Positions 16,771 to 24,375 of a stretch of 36,623 nucleotides of DNA are shown here, piece by piece (within the stretch, counting starts at the first letter, position 1; every line of letters begins with the position of its first letter). The position numbers and the translations under genes were made by a program. Under the pieces are notes generated by a model that did not search any database, was not told the origin of the DNA, and saw only the letters and a program-made list of their open reading frames with translations. This DNA is from Myxococcales bacterium (lineage in GTDB: Bacteria; Myxococcota; Myxococcia; Myxococcales; Myxococcaceae), in assembly GCA_003153055.1 (NCBI GenBank), contig PMBV01000264.1, positions 1-36,623 of the forward strand. The letters run 5' to 3'.

Positions 16771-18789
16771 ATGAACATATCAACCTCTGACGCGAGCGCG
16801 CGCGCGACGCCCGCGAAGGGGCATCGCACCTTGGAGGTGCTTGCAGTGTTGGCGGTGCTGGCGGGCCTCTCTTTCTCGTCCGTCTTCAGCTACCTGCTGT
16901 TTCATAGCCTCGCCGAGGTCTTCAGCTCCACGATCGCTTTCGGGATTTTCGTGATCGCCTGGAATGCGAGGAGATTTCTGCCGAACGACTACCTCAAGGT
17001 CATCGGAGTCGGGTATCTCTTCTGCGGGTTCGTCGATTTGCTTCACACCTTCGCCTACGAAGGCGTGAATGTCTTTGTCGGCTATGCCCCCCAAGTGACA
17101 ATGCAACTCTGGAACGCGGCGCGCTCCGTGCAGGCCGCGACGCTTCTGAGTGCTGCGTTCTTCATCCAGCGTCGAATCGGAGACCGTGCTCTTTGGGCAG
17201 CCTGCGTTTCGATCAGCTCATTGCTTCTCGCGGCGATCTTTTCCCGTCACTTTCCAGACTGTTTCATTCCCGGTACCGGCCTCACCCCGTTCAAGATCGT
17301 CAGTGAGTACGTGATCTCGGGAGCATTTCTTGTCGCGCTGATTGTCTTCTATCGACAGAGATCCAGGTTCGACTCCACCGTCTTCCGCCTGATAGCATTG
17401 TCCCTGATACTCACCATCGCATCGGAGCTCATGTTTACTCTGATGACGACGATGCACGACCTCATTCATATGCTCGGGCACCTGCTCAAGCTGGCCGAGT
17501 TCTACTTCATGTACCGGGCGATCATCGTGATTAGCCTCAACGCCCCCTTCGACCTCATCTTCAGGGACTTGAAGCTGACAGAACAAGCCCTCCTGAGATC
17601 CCAGGACAGCTTGGAGGAAAAGGTCAGAGAACGCACCGCCGAGTTGCGCGTCAGCGAAACCAAATACCGGACGCTGATCGAATGCGCCAGCGATGCCATC
17701 TTCATTCATGAGATCACGAAAGACGGAACGCCTGGTCCATTTCTCGAAGTCAACGAGCTGGCGTGCCAGCGGCTGGGATACGGCAAGGAAGAATTCGCCA
17801 GACTGAGCCCGATGGAGCTCGATGATCCCCGCTACCGAGACAAACTCACTGAAGCCATGAAGCGGCTCGTCAAGGATGGCCACGCGGTTTTCGAGACGGC
17901 GCAGATCGCCAAGAACGGCCGCAGCATCCCCGTGGAGGTGAGTACGCGGCTCCTGGAGTTGAACGGCACACGCCTTCTGTTTTCGCTGGTTCGCGACATC
18001 AGCGAGCGCAAGCAGGCGGAAAGAGAGATCCACAGGCTCAATCGTGTGCTCGAACAGCGCGTCGCCGACCGCACCGCCCAGCTGGAATCGGCGAACAAGG
18101 AGCTGGAGGCTTTTGCCTTTTCCGTCTCGCACGACCTACGCGCCCCGCTGCGCCACATTGACGGATTTGTCGGGCTCCTCAACAAGAGAACCGCCACGAC
18201 TCTCGATGAAAAGAGTCGGCACTTTTTGTCCAGCATATCGGACGCGGCCAGGCGCATGGGCACGCTGATTGACGACCTCCTCTCCTTCTCTCGGATGGGG
18301 CGTGGCGAGATGGCCAAGACCCAGGTCGACCTTGGCGCGCTGGTGCAGGAGGTCCTCCGCGAGTTCCGGGCGGACGCACGGGGCAGAGCCGTCGACTGGC
18401 GGATCGGGGAGCTGTCCGTCGTCACCGGGGATCGCGCCATGCTGCGCGTGGTACTCGTCAATCTGGTCTCGAATGCGTTGAAGTTCACCCGCAAGCGCTC
18501 GCCGGCGATCATAGAGATCGGCTGTCTGCCCGATCGCGAGGACGAGACAAGCGTATTCGTGCGGGATAACGGCGCTGGATTCGACATGAGGTATGCCGAC
18601 AAGCTTTTCGGCGTATTTCAGCGGTTGCATTCCCTCGATGACTTCGAAGGAACGGGGATCGGCCTGGCCAATGTGCGCCGGGTCATCGGCCGGCATGGCG
18701 GCAGGACCTGGGCGGAAGGCGAGGTCGATGGCGGCGCCACTTTTCATTTCACGTTGCCGCACCCGGTGGCGGAGAAGGCCCTGCGATGA
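16771..18789 (+). CDS. MASE3-PAS sensor histidine kinase
   Basis: From ATG 16771 the product is 672 residues. The N-terminus is a MASE3 membrane sensor (FHSLAEVFSSTIAFGIFVIA, YLFCGFVDLLHTFAYEG, TMQLWNAARSVQAATLL) of about seven helices. A coiled coil (SLEEKVRERTAELRVSE) leads to a PAS domain (YRTLIECASDAIFI through LVRDISERKQAE), a second coiled linker, and a phytochrome-type HisKA with His454 in FSVSHDLRAPLRHIDGF. The HATPase domain shows NLVSNALKFTRK, RDNGAGFDMRYADKLFGVF and GTGIGLANVRRVI. There is no attached receiver. Its base composition is visibly lower in GC than its neighbours (33 of 60 in 17221-17280 against 47 of 60 in tex at 10801-10860) and it uses more ATA, AGA and TTT codons, so it may be a transferred gene. 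The frame is open upstream to 16453 but that overlaps the divergent gene. Confidence 0.93.
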   Translation: MNISTSDASARATPAKGHRTLEVLAVLAVLAGLSFSSVFSYLLFHSLAEVFSSTIAFGIFVIAWNARRFLPNDYLKVIGVGYLFCGFVDLLHTFAYEGVNVFVGYAPQVTMQLWNAARSVQAATLLSAAFFIQRRIGDRALWAACVSISSLLLAAIFSRHFPDCFIPGTGLTPFKIVSEYVISGAFLVALIVFYRQRSRFDSTVFRLIALSLILTIASELMFTLMTTMHDLIHMLGHLLKLAEFYFMYRAIIVISLNAPFDLIFRDLKLTEQALLRSQDSLEEKVRERTAELRVSETKYRTLIECASDAIFIHEITKDGTPGPFLEVNELACQRLGYGKEEFARLSPMELDDPRYRDKLTEAMKRLVKDGHAVFETAQIAKNGRSIPVEVSTRLLELNGTRLLFSLVRDISERKQAEREIHRLNRVLEQRVADRTAQLESANKELEAFAFSVSHDLRAPLRHIDGFVGLLNKRTATTLDEKSRHFLSSISDAARRMGTLIDDLLSFSRMGRGEMAKTQVDLGALVQEVLREFRADARGRAVDWRIGELSVVTGDRAMLRVVLVNLVSNALKFTRKRSPAIIEIGCLPDREDETSVFVRDNGAGFDMRYADKLFGVFQRLHSLDDFEGTGIGLANVRRVIGRHGGRTWAEGEVDGGATFHFTLPHPVAEKALR

Positions 18790-18936
18790 CAGTCCTACAA
18801 GGCCCCACGACCAACACGCTCATTCGAGCGTTCAGCCAGAGGTCCGGCAACCCGCCGGCCCAGCGGCAACAGCGGTGACGGGCCCTTCGTCACCTCGCAC
18901 AAGACAACGGCCTCGCTCATTCGTTCTTGGGAGCAC

Positions 18937-19467
18937 GTGAGCCCTCTGAGCCCCAGCCCCCTCGCCAGCCTCTCCCAGCGCCAGGCGTGGGACGGGCTCG
19001 TCCGCCTCCACTCGCGGCGTGTCTGGGTGAGCCTCCTCGCTCAGGGCTTCTGCCTCGAGCAGGCCCAGGAGCTGACCCAAGAGACGTGGGCTCGCCTCTG
19101 GGCCCAGCACCACAGAGGAGCGCTGGCCGAGCTCTCGCTCCCCGGGCTCGCCATCACCCAGGCGGGCTTCCTCGCTCGAGACGCGCTCCGACGAGGGCTC
19201 CGTTCGGCCGAGGAGGCTCCGGGGCCCGAGCGAGAAGCGCCGCTGCCCTCGCCCGAGGACCGCCTCGCCTCCGCCCAGACGCTGAGAGCGGTTCGCCGTG
19301 AGCTGGGCACCCTGCCGGAACACCACCGCCGCGCCTTCGAGCTCGCCCACGAGGGTGTGCCCCACGCGGACATCGGCCGCCGCTTGGATCTCACGCCTCA
19401 ACGCGTGCGCCAACTGGTGTGGGAGATCCGCACCCGCCTTCGAGCTCGCTTCGGAGAGACCCCATGA
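18937..19467 (+). CDS. ECF-type RNA polymerase sigma factor
   Basis: The 176-residue product has the two ECF helical domains. Region 2 spans about residues 10-75, with CLEQAQELTQETWARLWAQH matching the core-binding helix. Region 4 spans about 115-172, with LGTLPEHHRRAFELAHEGV and the helix-turn-helix VPHADIGRRLDLTPQRVRQL. The linker is Pro/Glu rich. The GTG start at 18937 follows GGGAG by a few bases. The stop overlaps the ATG of the next gene (ATGA), the usual coupling between an ECF factor and its cognate anti-sigma factor. Its target promoters, including an autoregulated one in the 147 bases upstream, could not be identified by eye. Confidence 0.92.
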   Translation: MSPLSPSPLASLSQRQAWDGLVRLHSRRVWVSLLAQGFCLEQAQELTQETWARLWAQHHRGALAELSLPGLAITQAGFLARDALRRGLRSAEEAPGPEREAPLPSPEDRLASAQTLRAVRRELGTLPEHHRRAFELAHEGVPHADIGRRLDLTPQRVRQLVWEIRTRLRARFGETP

Positions 19468-19847
19468 CGACTCCTCACCTCTCCCCTGAACAGGCCGCCC
19501 AGTGGGTCACCGGGCTCCTCGAGGGGCCCGCCGCCGCCGCCCTCGAGGCCCACGTCGCCGATTGCTCGCAGTGCACTCGGCTGCTGCAGGCCGAAGCTCG
19601 CATCGAGGTCGCGCTCCAGCAAGCCACCCAGCCAGAGGCTCGGCCCCGAACGCCCTGGCGGCGACTGGCTGCGCCCTTGGCTGCCGCGGCCGCGGCCGTC
19701 ATCGTCGCTAGCTGGGGCCTGTCGACCTCGGGGGAACGGTCCGGCGCTGACGCGGGCACCACCTCACCCAGCCTCCAGGCCTTCAAAGTGCCTCGCTACG
19801 AGGGCACGACGGTTCACGCCATTCTCACTGCCCCCGCCCCGCTCTGA
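19464..19847 (+). CDS. Zinc-finger anti-sigma factor, single-pass membrane protein
   Basis: The 127-residue product is a classic ZAS-type anti-sigma factor. The cytoplasmic N-terminus has a H-x3-C-x2-C zinc motif in LEAHVADCSQCTRLLQ. One transmembrane helix follows at about residues 70-90 (LAAPLAAAAAAVIVASWGLS), then a ~40-residue periplasmic tail. It is expected to hold the upstream ECF factor inactive at the inner membrane until a signal arrives. Its start overlaps the sigma stop by four bases, and the next gene begins 14 bases after its stop, so the three genes are one operon. Confidence 0.9.
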   Translation: MTTPHLSPEQAAQWVTGLLEGPAAAALEAHVADCSQCTRLLQAEARIEVALQQATQPEARPRTPWRRLAAPLAAAAAAVIVASWGLSTSGERSGADAGTTSPSLQAFKVPRYEGTTVHAILTAPAPL

Positions 19848-19861
19848 CCTCAGGAGAACCT

Positions 19862-20911
19862 GTGCCCCGCCTTCTGCTTGCCGCCTGCATCCTGCCGCTC
19901 GCCGCCCTCGCGGGCCAACCCTTGCCCGAGGGCTGGTTCCTCGCTCCCGACGCCAGTGACTTCACCGCCGCGTCCCTCGACGGAGGCTGCGACCACCCCC
20001 GCGCCGTCGTCCTCGAGTCCAAGGAGGCGACCTCGGGGCACGCCACGGTGATGCAACTGTTTCAGGCTGAGCCCTTCCGCGGTCAGCGACTGCGCTTCTC
20101 GGCCACCCTCGCGACCCGAGAGGTGAAGGGCTGGGCCGGCCTGTGGATGAGGGTTGACGGGGCCGAGCCTAACCACCCCCTCGCCTTCGACACCATGGAG
20201 GATCGACCGCTCAAGGGCACCCAGGGATGCACGGAGGTGTCGGTGGTGCTCGACGTGGCGAGTGGAGCGGAGACCATCGGCGCCGGAATCCTCCTCGAAG
20301 GAACGGGCCACGCCGAGCTGTCGGGGGTGAAGTTCGAAGTGGTGCCCGCGAGCATCGAGCCCACCGACCTCCCCAACGAGCTCGCCTCGGCCAGAGGTCG
20401 CATCGGCAGCGGGAGCACGGGAGGCGCGTGGTTCAACGAGTCTGGGGTTCAAGGCATGGGCGTCGTCATGCGTCGGCGAAGCCCGGGGCGCTGGAGCGAT
20501 GCTGTCGACGACACCCTCGCGACGCTCCAGGGTGAAGCGCTCAGCCTGAAATTGTACTCGTACACCGGCGACTTCTCCTTCCATCGCGGCGACGACGCCC
20601 TCGTCATCAGCGGGACCTGGGGAGGCTACGTCAAGTACCCCGTCAGCATTCGACTCACTGGCGAGCAGCTCGACATGTCATGGGGCTTCTACGAGCGTCA
20701 CCTCCTCCGCGATGATCCAATTCAGGCGGACCCCCGTTGCGCCCGGTACACCGAGCGGCGCCGCGGCGACGTGCTGTACGTCTGTGGCGAAGTACTCCAA
20801 GCAAACGCGCCGCCAGTCCAGACAACCGTCGCCTTCTTGCTGAACGGGTTCCGAAGGCCAAATGCAACCCCCGGAGCCGCCAATCTCCCGAGCCGCTACT
20901 GGCGCAAGTGA
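19862..20911 (+). CDS. Exported protein with an AraC/BlaR-associated extracytoplasmic domain
   Basis: GTG 19862 follows AGGAGAA closely. The 349-residue product has a signal peptide (PRLLLAACILPLAALAG). The first half (residues ~20-165) matches from memory a domain usually seen fused to AraC-type regulators or membrane peptidases: GWFLAPDAS, TVMQLFQAEPFRGQRLRFSA, VKGWAGLWMRVDG, LAFDTMEDRPLKGTQGCTEV, VVLDVASGAETIGAGILLEG and TGHAELSGVKFEVV. The second half (GSGSTGGAWFNESGVQGMGV, LSLKLYSYTGDFSFHRGDD) is unfamiliar, beta-rich and holds two Cys late in the chain. Because it shares an operon with an ECF factor and its anti-sigma, I infer a role as the extracytoplasmic signal binder or the main target; this is not shown directly. 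Confidence 0.8.
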   Translation: MPRLLLAACILPLAALAGQPLPEGWFLAPDASDFTAASLDGGCDHPRAVVLESKEATSGHATVMQLFQAEPFRGQRLRFSATLATREVKGWAGLWMRVDGAEPNHPLAFDTMEDRPLKGTQGCTEVSVVLDVASGAETIGAGILLEGTGHAELSGVKFEVVPASIEPTDLPNELASARGRIGSGSTGGAWFNESGVQGMGVVMRRRSPGRWSDAVDDTLATLQGEALSLKLYSYTGDFSFHRGDDALVISGTWGGYVKYPVSIRLTGEQLDMSWGFYERHLLRDDPIQADPRCARYTERRRGDVLYVCGEVLQANAPPVQTTVAFLLNGFRRPNATPGAANLPSRYWRK

Positions 20912-20933
20912 TGATGGACGTGGTGGTGCGCGG

Positions 20934-20983
20934 CCAGCGTGTGCGTCCGGGGGCGTCAGGACGTGACGGAACGCGCACGCTGG
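20934..20983. terminator. Nested hairpin, bidirectional terminator between convergent genes
   Basis: The outer arms CCAGCGTGTGCGT (20934-20946) and ACGCGCACGCTGG (20971-20983) pair over 13 positions with a single G-U wobble. Inside the 24-base loop, CGTCA (20954-20958) pairs with TGACG (20964-20968). It lies 22 bases after the stop of the sigma operon and 13 bases before the end of the convergent pectin-lyase-like gene. There is no T-run, as is often the case in high-GC genomes. Confidence 0.65.
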
Positions 20984-20996
20984 AGGCCCGCCGAGG

Positions 20997-22502
20997 TCAG
21001 TCGTCCGGGTCGGGCCGCGGCCCCGCTGCCCCGGGGACTCTCGCCAGCACCTGGGCGGCGCTCAGCGGCGTCACCGAGCCCATCGCGGACACATAGGCCG
21101 GCGTCGCGCGGATCGCGGGCATCACCGTCGCGTCCATGATGAAGTTGCCGGTGGCGGTGGTGGAGCGATTGCCTGCGCAGCTCCGGCCCAGCACGGCCTG
21201 ACAGTCGATGTTGGCGGTCGCGATGGCTGCCTCAAGAGGCGCGAACACGGGGTCACCGCTCGGCGGCGCGATGGGGGTGAAGCCCGGCGTATCGGCGAAG
21301 AAGTTCCCTTCGAGCAGTGCCAGGACACCGCTGGCCGGCACCACCGCCAGCCTGTTGGCGTTGTCATAGTAGTTGTTCACCAGATGCACCGCCCCACCGT
21401 TCGTGCCCGAGCTCGGGTTCCCCAGCTGAGGTGCGTCCCCGGCGGCGGCGTGGAACCAATTCCCGATGAGGGTGATGGTCTGATCCGCGCCCGCGAAGAG
21501 GGCGTTCCAGTAGTGGCGCCCATCACAGTAGTGGCCACACGCGGTGGTGCCATCGAAGGAGTTGTTGGAGATGGTCACGTTGGCGGCCGTTCCAAAGCCG
21601 GTGACGATCATCATTCGGCCGACCCTCGCCAGACGGTCGTGGTCGATCCACACTCGGCTCACGTTGTCCATGGCGATGCCGTCGCCGGCCCAGATGATGC
21701 CCTCGTTGATATCGCTGATGGAGAGGTTGCGAATGATGATGTTGGACTGGCCGTCTTTCAGGAGCAGCCCCCTGCCCTTCAAGCCGGCGTTCGCCCCGAT
21801 GCCGATGATTGTCTTGTTGGACCCGACGAGCATGGGGTTCGTCCCCGCGGCGTCATAGGTGATGGTGGAGAGCGTCTTCCCGGAGCAGAAGGTCTGCCGG
21901 TTCAGGGTCTGCTCCGTCGCGCCACTCAAGGCACACCCGTTGTCGGAGTAGCTACAACCCTGGCTCGTCGCCGTCCCCTCGGTGGTGCGGAAGTCGATGA
22001 TCGTCGAGAGGCGAACGATTCGCGGGGTGGTGTCCGTACAGGCGCCGCTCACGACCGACCCGCACAGCGCCGTCTCCAACTCCTGCCCGGTAGTCACCGT
22101 GACGACGGTCCCGCCGAGGCCTCCGGTGACGTCGCTCCCAAAGCCCACCGGTACCTTCCCGATATCGACACCGACCGTCTTGGTCGCGTCCATGGTGATT
22201 TGACAGCTCGAGGCGTTGCCGCAGAACGCCGCCGCGCCCGTCCACTCGCGCACCACGTACGAGGCGTCGGGCAGGATCGCCGTGAGGGTCACGGTCGAGC
22301 GGTACGCATAGGCGGTGCCCGACACAGCACCAGAGATGGCTCCGTGGCTGGGACTCATGATGGTGAGGGGGAAGACGGCTTCGGCCACGGTGTCAGTGAC
22401 GGTGCACGCGGTGCCCATCATCAAGGCGAGAGCCAACGCCCAGCACCGCGCTCGCCTCGAGCCCTCCCGAAGCCTGGACACGGTCAGCGAGCTTGAGACC
22501 AC
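20997..22502 (-). CDS. Pectin lyase homologue (PL1, fungal pectin-lyase type) lacking catalytic Arg/Lys
   Basis: I choose GTG 22502 because GGAGGAGGAG (22510-22519) lies just upstream; an in-frame GTG at 22523 has no such site. The 501-residue product has a signal or lipoprotein signal (WALALALMMGTAC, Cys33), an InlB-B-repeat-like module (FPLTIMSPSHGAISGAVSG, then YVVREWTGAAAFC), then a parallel beta-helix of the pectin-lyase type. The active-site region reads WAGDGIAMDN, WIDHDRLARVGRMM, VTISNNSFDG, CDGRHYWNALF, TLIGNWFHAAAGDAPQL and LVNNYYDNANRLA. Asp274 and Arg296 correspond to Asp154 and Arg176 of Aspergillus pectin lyase A. The positions of Arg236 and Lys239 are Asp356 and Gln359. It may therefore be inactive, or use a different mechanism or substrate. 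Confidence 0.9.
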   Translation of the reverse strand: MVSSSLTVSRLREGSRRARCWALALALMMGTACTVTDTVAEAVFPLTIMSPSHGAISGAVSGTAYAYRSTVTLTAILPDASYVVREWTGAAAFCGNASSCQITMDATKTVGVDIGKVPVGFGSDVTGGLGGTVVTVTTGQELETALCGSVVSGACTDTTPRIVRLSTIIDFRTTEGTATSQGCSYSDNGCALSGATEQTLNRQTFCSGKTLSTITYDAAGTNPMLVGSNKTIIGIGANAGLKGRGLLLKDGQSNIIIRNLSISDINEGIIWAGDGIAMDNVSRVWIDHDRLARVGRMMIVTGFGTAANVTISNNSFDGTTACGHYCDGRHYWNALFAGADQTITLIGNWFHAAAGDAPQLGNPSSGTNGGAVHLVNNYYDNANRLAVVPASGVLALLEGNFFADTPGFTPIAPPSGDPVFAPLEAAIATANIDCQAVLGRSCAGNRSTTATGNFIMDATVMPAIRATPAYVSAMGSVTPLSAAQVLARVPGAAGPRPDPDD

Positions 22503-22509
22503 TTCCGGG

Positions 22510-22519
22510 CTCCTCCTCC
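22510..22519 (-). promoter_or_regulatory. Ribosome binding site deciding the start of the pectin-lyase-like gene
   Basis: GGAGGAGGAG on the minus strand lies 7 bases before GTG 22502. It falls inside the longer open frame beginning at GTG 22523, which argues for the shorter product. Confidence 0.6.
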
Positions 22520-22653
22520 GCACCGCACCTTGCGGGCCGAGTCATGTTGACAGCGCCCCACCCTTAGGACCATTGGATTGCCGCGGCAAGAGGCCAATCA
22601 AGGAAGGCGAGCGCTCCACTGAGGGAGCCCGGACCCTCTGGAAGCGCGGGCCC

Positions 22654-23385
22654 TCAGGGCGCGCCCCCGTCGGCAGCCCCGGCCGTCCGCCGAATGCACC
22701 TCAGCGAGAGGTCCGACTCCAGGTGGGAGGTCGAACAGTCCGCCGCGCCAGCGTCGGCTCCGCATCCGTTGGACCCGGGCAGTGGACCAACCCGCGTTCC
22801 TGAGAAGCCCGGCGCGAGGTTGGCCTGCTTCAGGCTCCCGTCGGCGCCCCGCACGTAGATGTGCATCGAGAAGTAGAAGGCCCCGAAGCTCCCGTCGCCT
22901 CGGGCTGGGCTCAGGGCGGCGGAAAGACTCTGGAGCTCGGCCTCGCTGAAGGCGCTCACGTCGGCCTCGGTGGGGAGCCGCCAACCGGTGCCCAGCTCGG
23001 TGCCGCAGAGGTCCACGTCGTTCACCAGCTTGGGAATCCAGTAGGGCTTGGCGGTGTGCTGCTCGTACGCGCAGCGGGCCACCGCCTCGTAGTTGCCGGC
23101 GAGCACCTCGGCGGAGAGCGCTGCCCCACCGTCGGCATCGAGGGTGATGGCCGAGTAGCTCGACGCGCAGGTGGACACCAGGTACGGGAAGGTGAGGGCC
23201 GCCCGGTGGGCGAGGTCAGCCTCCCCTGGGGTGGTGGCGGGGAAGTGGACGCCCTCCTCGGCATAGAGCACGAGAACGTCGGGGAAGATCGGTCCCGACA
23301 GCTCCACCCGCTCGCTGGAGGCACCCCAGGCAAGGAGCGCGACCACCGCCGCGGCCACCGCGAGAGAGCGCATTGGGGCCTTCAT
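22654..23385 (-). CDS. Exported Lcl/DUF1566-like protein
   Basis: The 243-residue product has a signal peptide (MRSLAVAAAVVALLAWGASS). The body carries the hallmarks of the Lcl (DUF1566-like) C-type-lectin-related domain: CAYEQHTAKPYWIPKLVND, CGTELGTGWRLPTEADVSAF, and the terminal LSLRCIRR. Several Cys pairs (SNGCGADAGAADC) suggest disulfides. Such domains are found in surface and adhesion-related proteins of many bacteria. ATG 23385 has GAGG 7 bases upstream, and it overlaps the stop of the preceding Gly-rich lipoprotein gene by four bases, so translation is likely coupled. The next gene downstream on this strand, the pectin-lyase homologue, begins about 150 bases later. Confidence 0.8.
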   Translation of the reverse strand: MKAPMRSLAVAAAVVALLAWGASSERVELSGPIFPDVLVLYAEEGVHFPATTPGEADLAHRAALTFPYLVSTCASSYSAITLDADGGAALSAEVLAGNYEAVARCAYEQHTAKPYWIPKLVNDVDLCGTELGTGWRLPTEADVSAFSEAELQSLSAALSPARGDGSFGAFYFSMHIYVRGADGSLKQANLAPGFSGTRVGPLPGSNGCGADAGAADCSTSHLESDLSLRCIRRTAGAADGGAP

Positions 23386-23702
23386 GGCGCACCTCGGAGG
23401 AAGGTGAGCGAGCCGTCATAGCGGAGCGCCACACCCTCGGCGCCGCCCGTTCCGACTCCGCCGCCGGCTCCAACTCCGCCACCCGTTCCAACTCCGCCAC
23501 CCGTTCCAACTCCGCCACCCGCTCCAGCTCCACCGCCCGCTCCAGCTCCGCCACCCGCGACGGGCCCTCCCCCTCCGGCAGCTCCCCCGTCTGTCCCGAC
23601 ACCACCTCCGGCACCGACTTGGCCGGCCTTCTCTCCGCAGGAAACGAAGTACAGAACTGCGATGACAGCCAACACACTCCAGTGGAACCTTCGCGGGCGC
23701 AT
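23382..23702 (-). CDS. Glycine-rich mini-lipoprotein
   Basis: From ATG 23702 the product is 106 residues. It has a lipoprotein signal (RRFHWSVLAVIAVLYFVSC, lipidated Cys22), then about 60 residues of Gly-rich repeats (units of GGGVGT and GGGAGA type), then a short tail GVALRYDGSLTFLRGAP. Linkers like this normally separate the lipid anchor from an enzyme or binding domain in myxobacterial lipoproteins; here almost nothing follows. Its TGA overlaps the ATG of the Lcl-like gene. It may be a truncated gene or an anchor for its coupled partner. The start lacks a clear ribosome binding site, and the frame is open upstream to 24299 through sequence that is not protein-like. Confidence 0.55.
   Translation of the reverse strand: MRPRRFHWSVLAVIAVLYFVSCGEKAGQVGAGGGVGTDGGAAGGGGPVAGGGAGAGGGAGAGGGVGTGGGVGTGGGVGAGGGVGTGGAEGVALRYDGSLTFLRGAP
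23447..23555. repeat. About six tandem 18-bp repeats (Gly-rich linker)
   Basis: Plus-strand units of the type CCGTTCCAACTCCGCCAC repeat about six times with small changes. They encode the Gly-rich linker of the mini-lipoprotein on the minus strand. The near-identical DNA units imply slippage or recent expansion. Confidence 0.8.
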
Positions 23703-23866
23703 GTGAAATACATAAGCGCGAGGGGATCGCGAAGGAAGGTACGCTCCTGACGCATCTGTGAGGAGAGGTGGCAGGGGCGACCGCCGCAGGTCCGTGTTGA
23801 CCCGATCGGACCTCTTGGTTCGTCTGTGGCCGCTTCGGCTGGTCGCCGACGGGTGCGGAGCAATTG

Positions 23867-24334
23867 CTATGGCAGCCGGAACAAGCTCCGCCCATACGGT
23901 GTGCCCGGCCAGGGAATCATGGCCACGATGAGCAGCAGCGTCACGCCGACGGCCCACAGCGCCCGGGTGCGGCGACGCTCCACCGGCCCCCGCTTGGCCC
24001 ACACCCACAAGCCATGCGCGGCGACCAACGCCATCAGCATTCCGAACCAGTGCTCGACAGCAAAATACCTCAGCACCGTGTTCTTCATCACCATCGAGAA
24101 GTCGCCCGCCCTCGGCAGACCCAAGGGGCTGAACACGAAGTACAGCAGCGACCCGAGGAGCACCTGGGTGTCGAGGACCCCCAGGAACAGTCGCATGGCG
24201 CGCGACTCGGCGACGGCGAACCGCTGCTCCGCCAGTGCACCGCGCCAGAAGGTGGCGAGGGCCCCCACCCCGCTCAGGAGCACGAGCCAGCGCACCCACG
24301 AGTGAAGAAAGAGCACGATGGGGTACGCAGCCAT
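23867..24334 (-). CDS. Four-helix membrane protein of the 'cytochrome B'-annotated family
   Basis: The 155-residue product has four transmembrane helices: residues ~7-27 (VLFLHSWVRWLVLLSGVGAL), ~48-70 (LFLGVLDTQVLLGSLLYFVF), ~88-110 (YFAVEHWFGMLMALVAAHGL) and ~124-143 (ALWAVGVTLLLIVAMIPWP). From memory it matches a small family often annotated as cytochrome B, with the pattern LHSxxRW, LLLGLLLYFV, VEH near helix 3 and a closing IPWP. His residues inside helices 1 and 3 could bind haem, but this is not established. It begins 41 bases after the giant gene's stop on the same strand and could be co-transcribed with it. Confidence 0.78.
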   Translation of the reverse strand: MAAYPIVLFLHSWVRWLVLLSGVGALATFWRGALAEQRFAVAESRAMRLFLGVLDTQVLLGSLLYFVFSPLGLPRAGDFSMVMKNTVLRYFAVEHWFGMLMALVAAHGLWVWAKRGPVERRRTRALWAVGVTLLLIVAMIPWPGTPYGRSLFRLP

Positions 24335-24375
24335 GGGACTCGCGGGTCTACCCCAGGCCGGCCCCGCTCGTCGCC

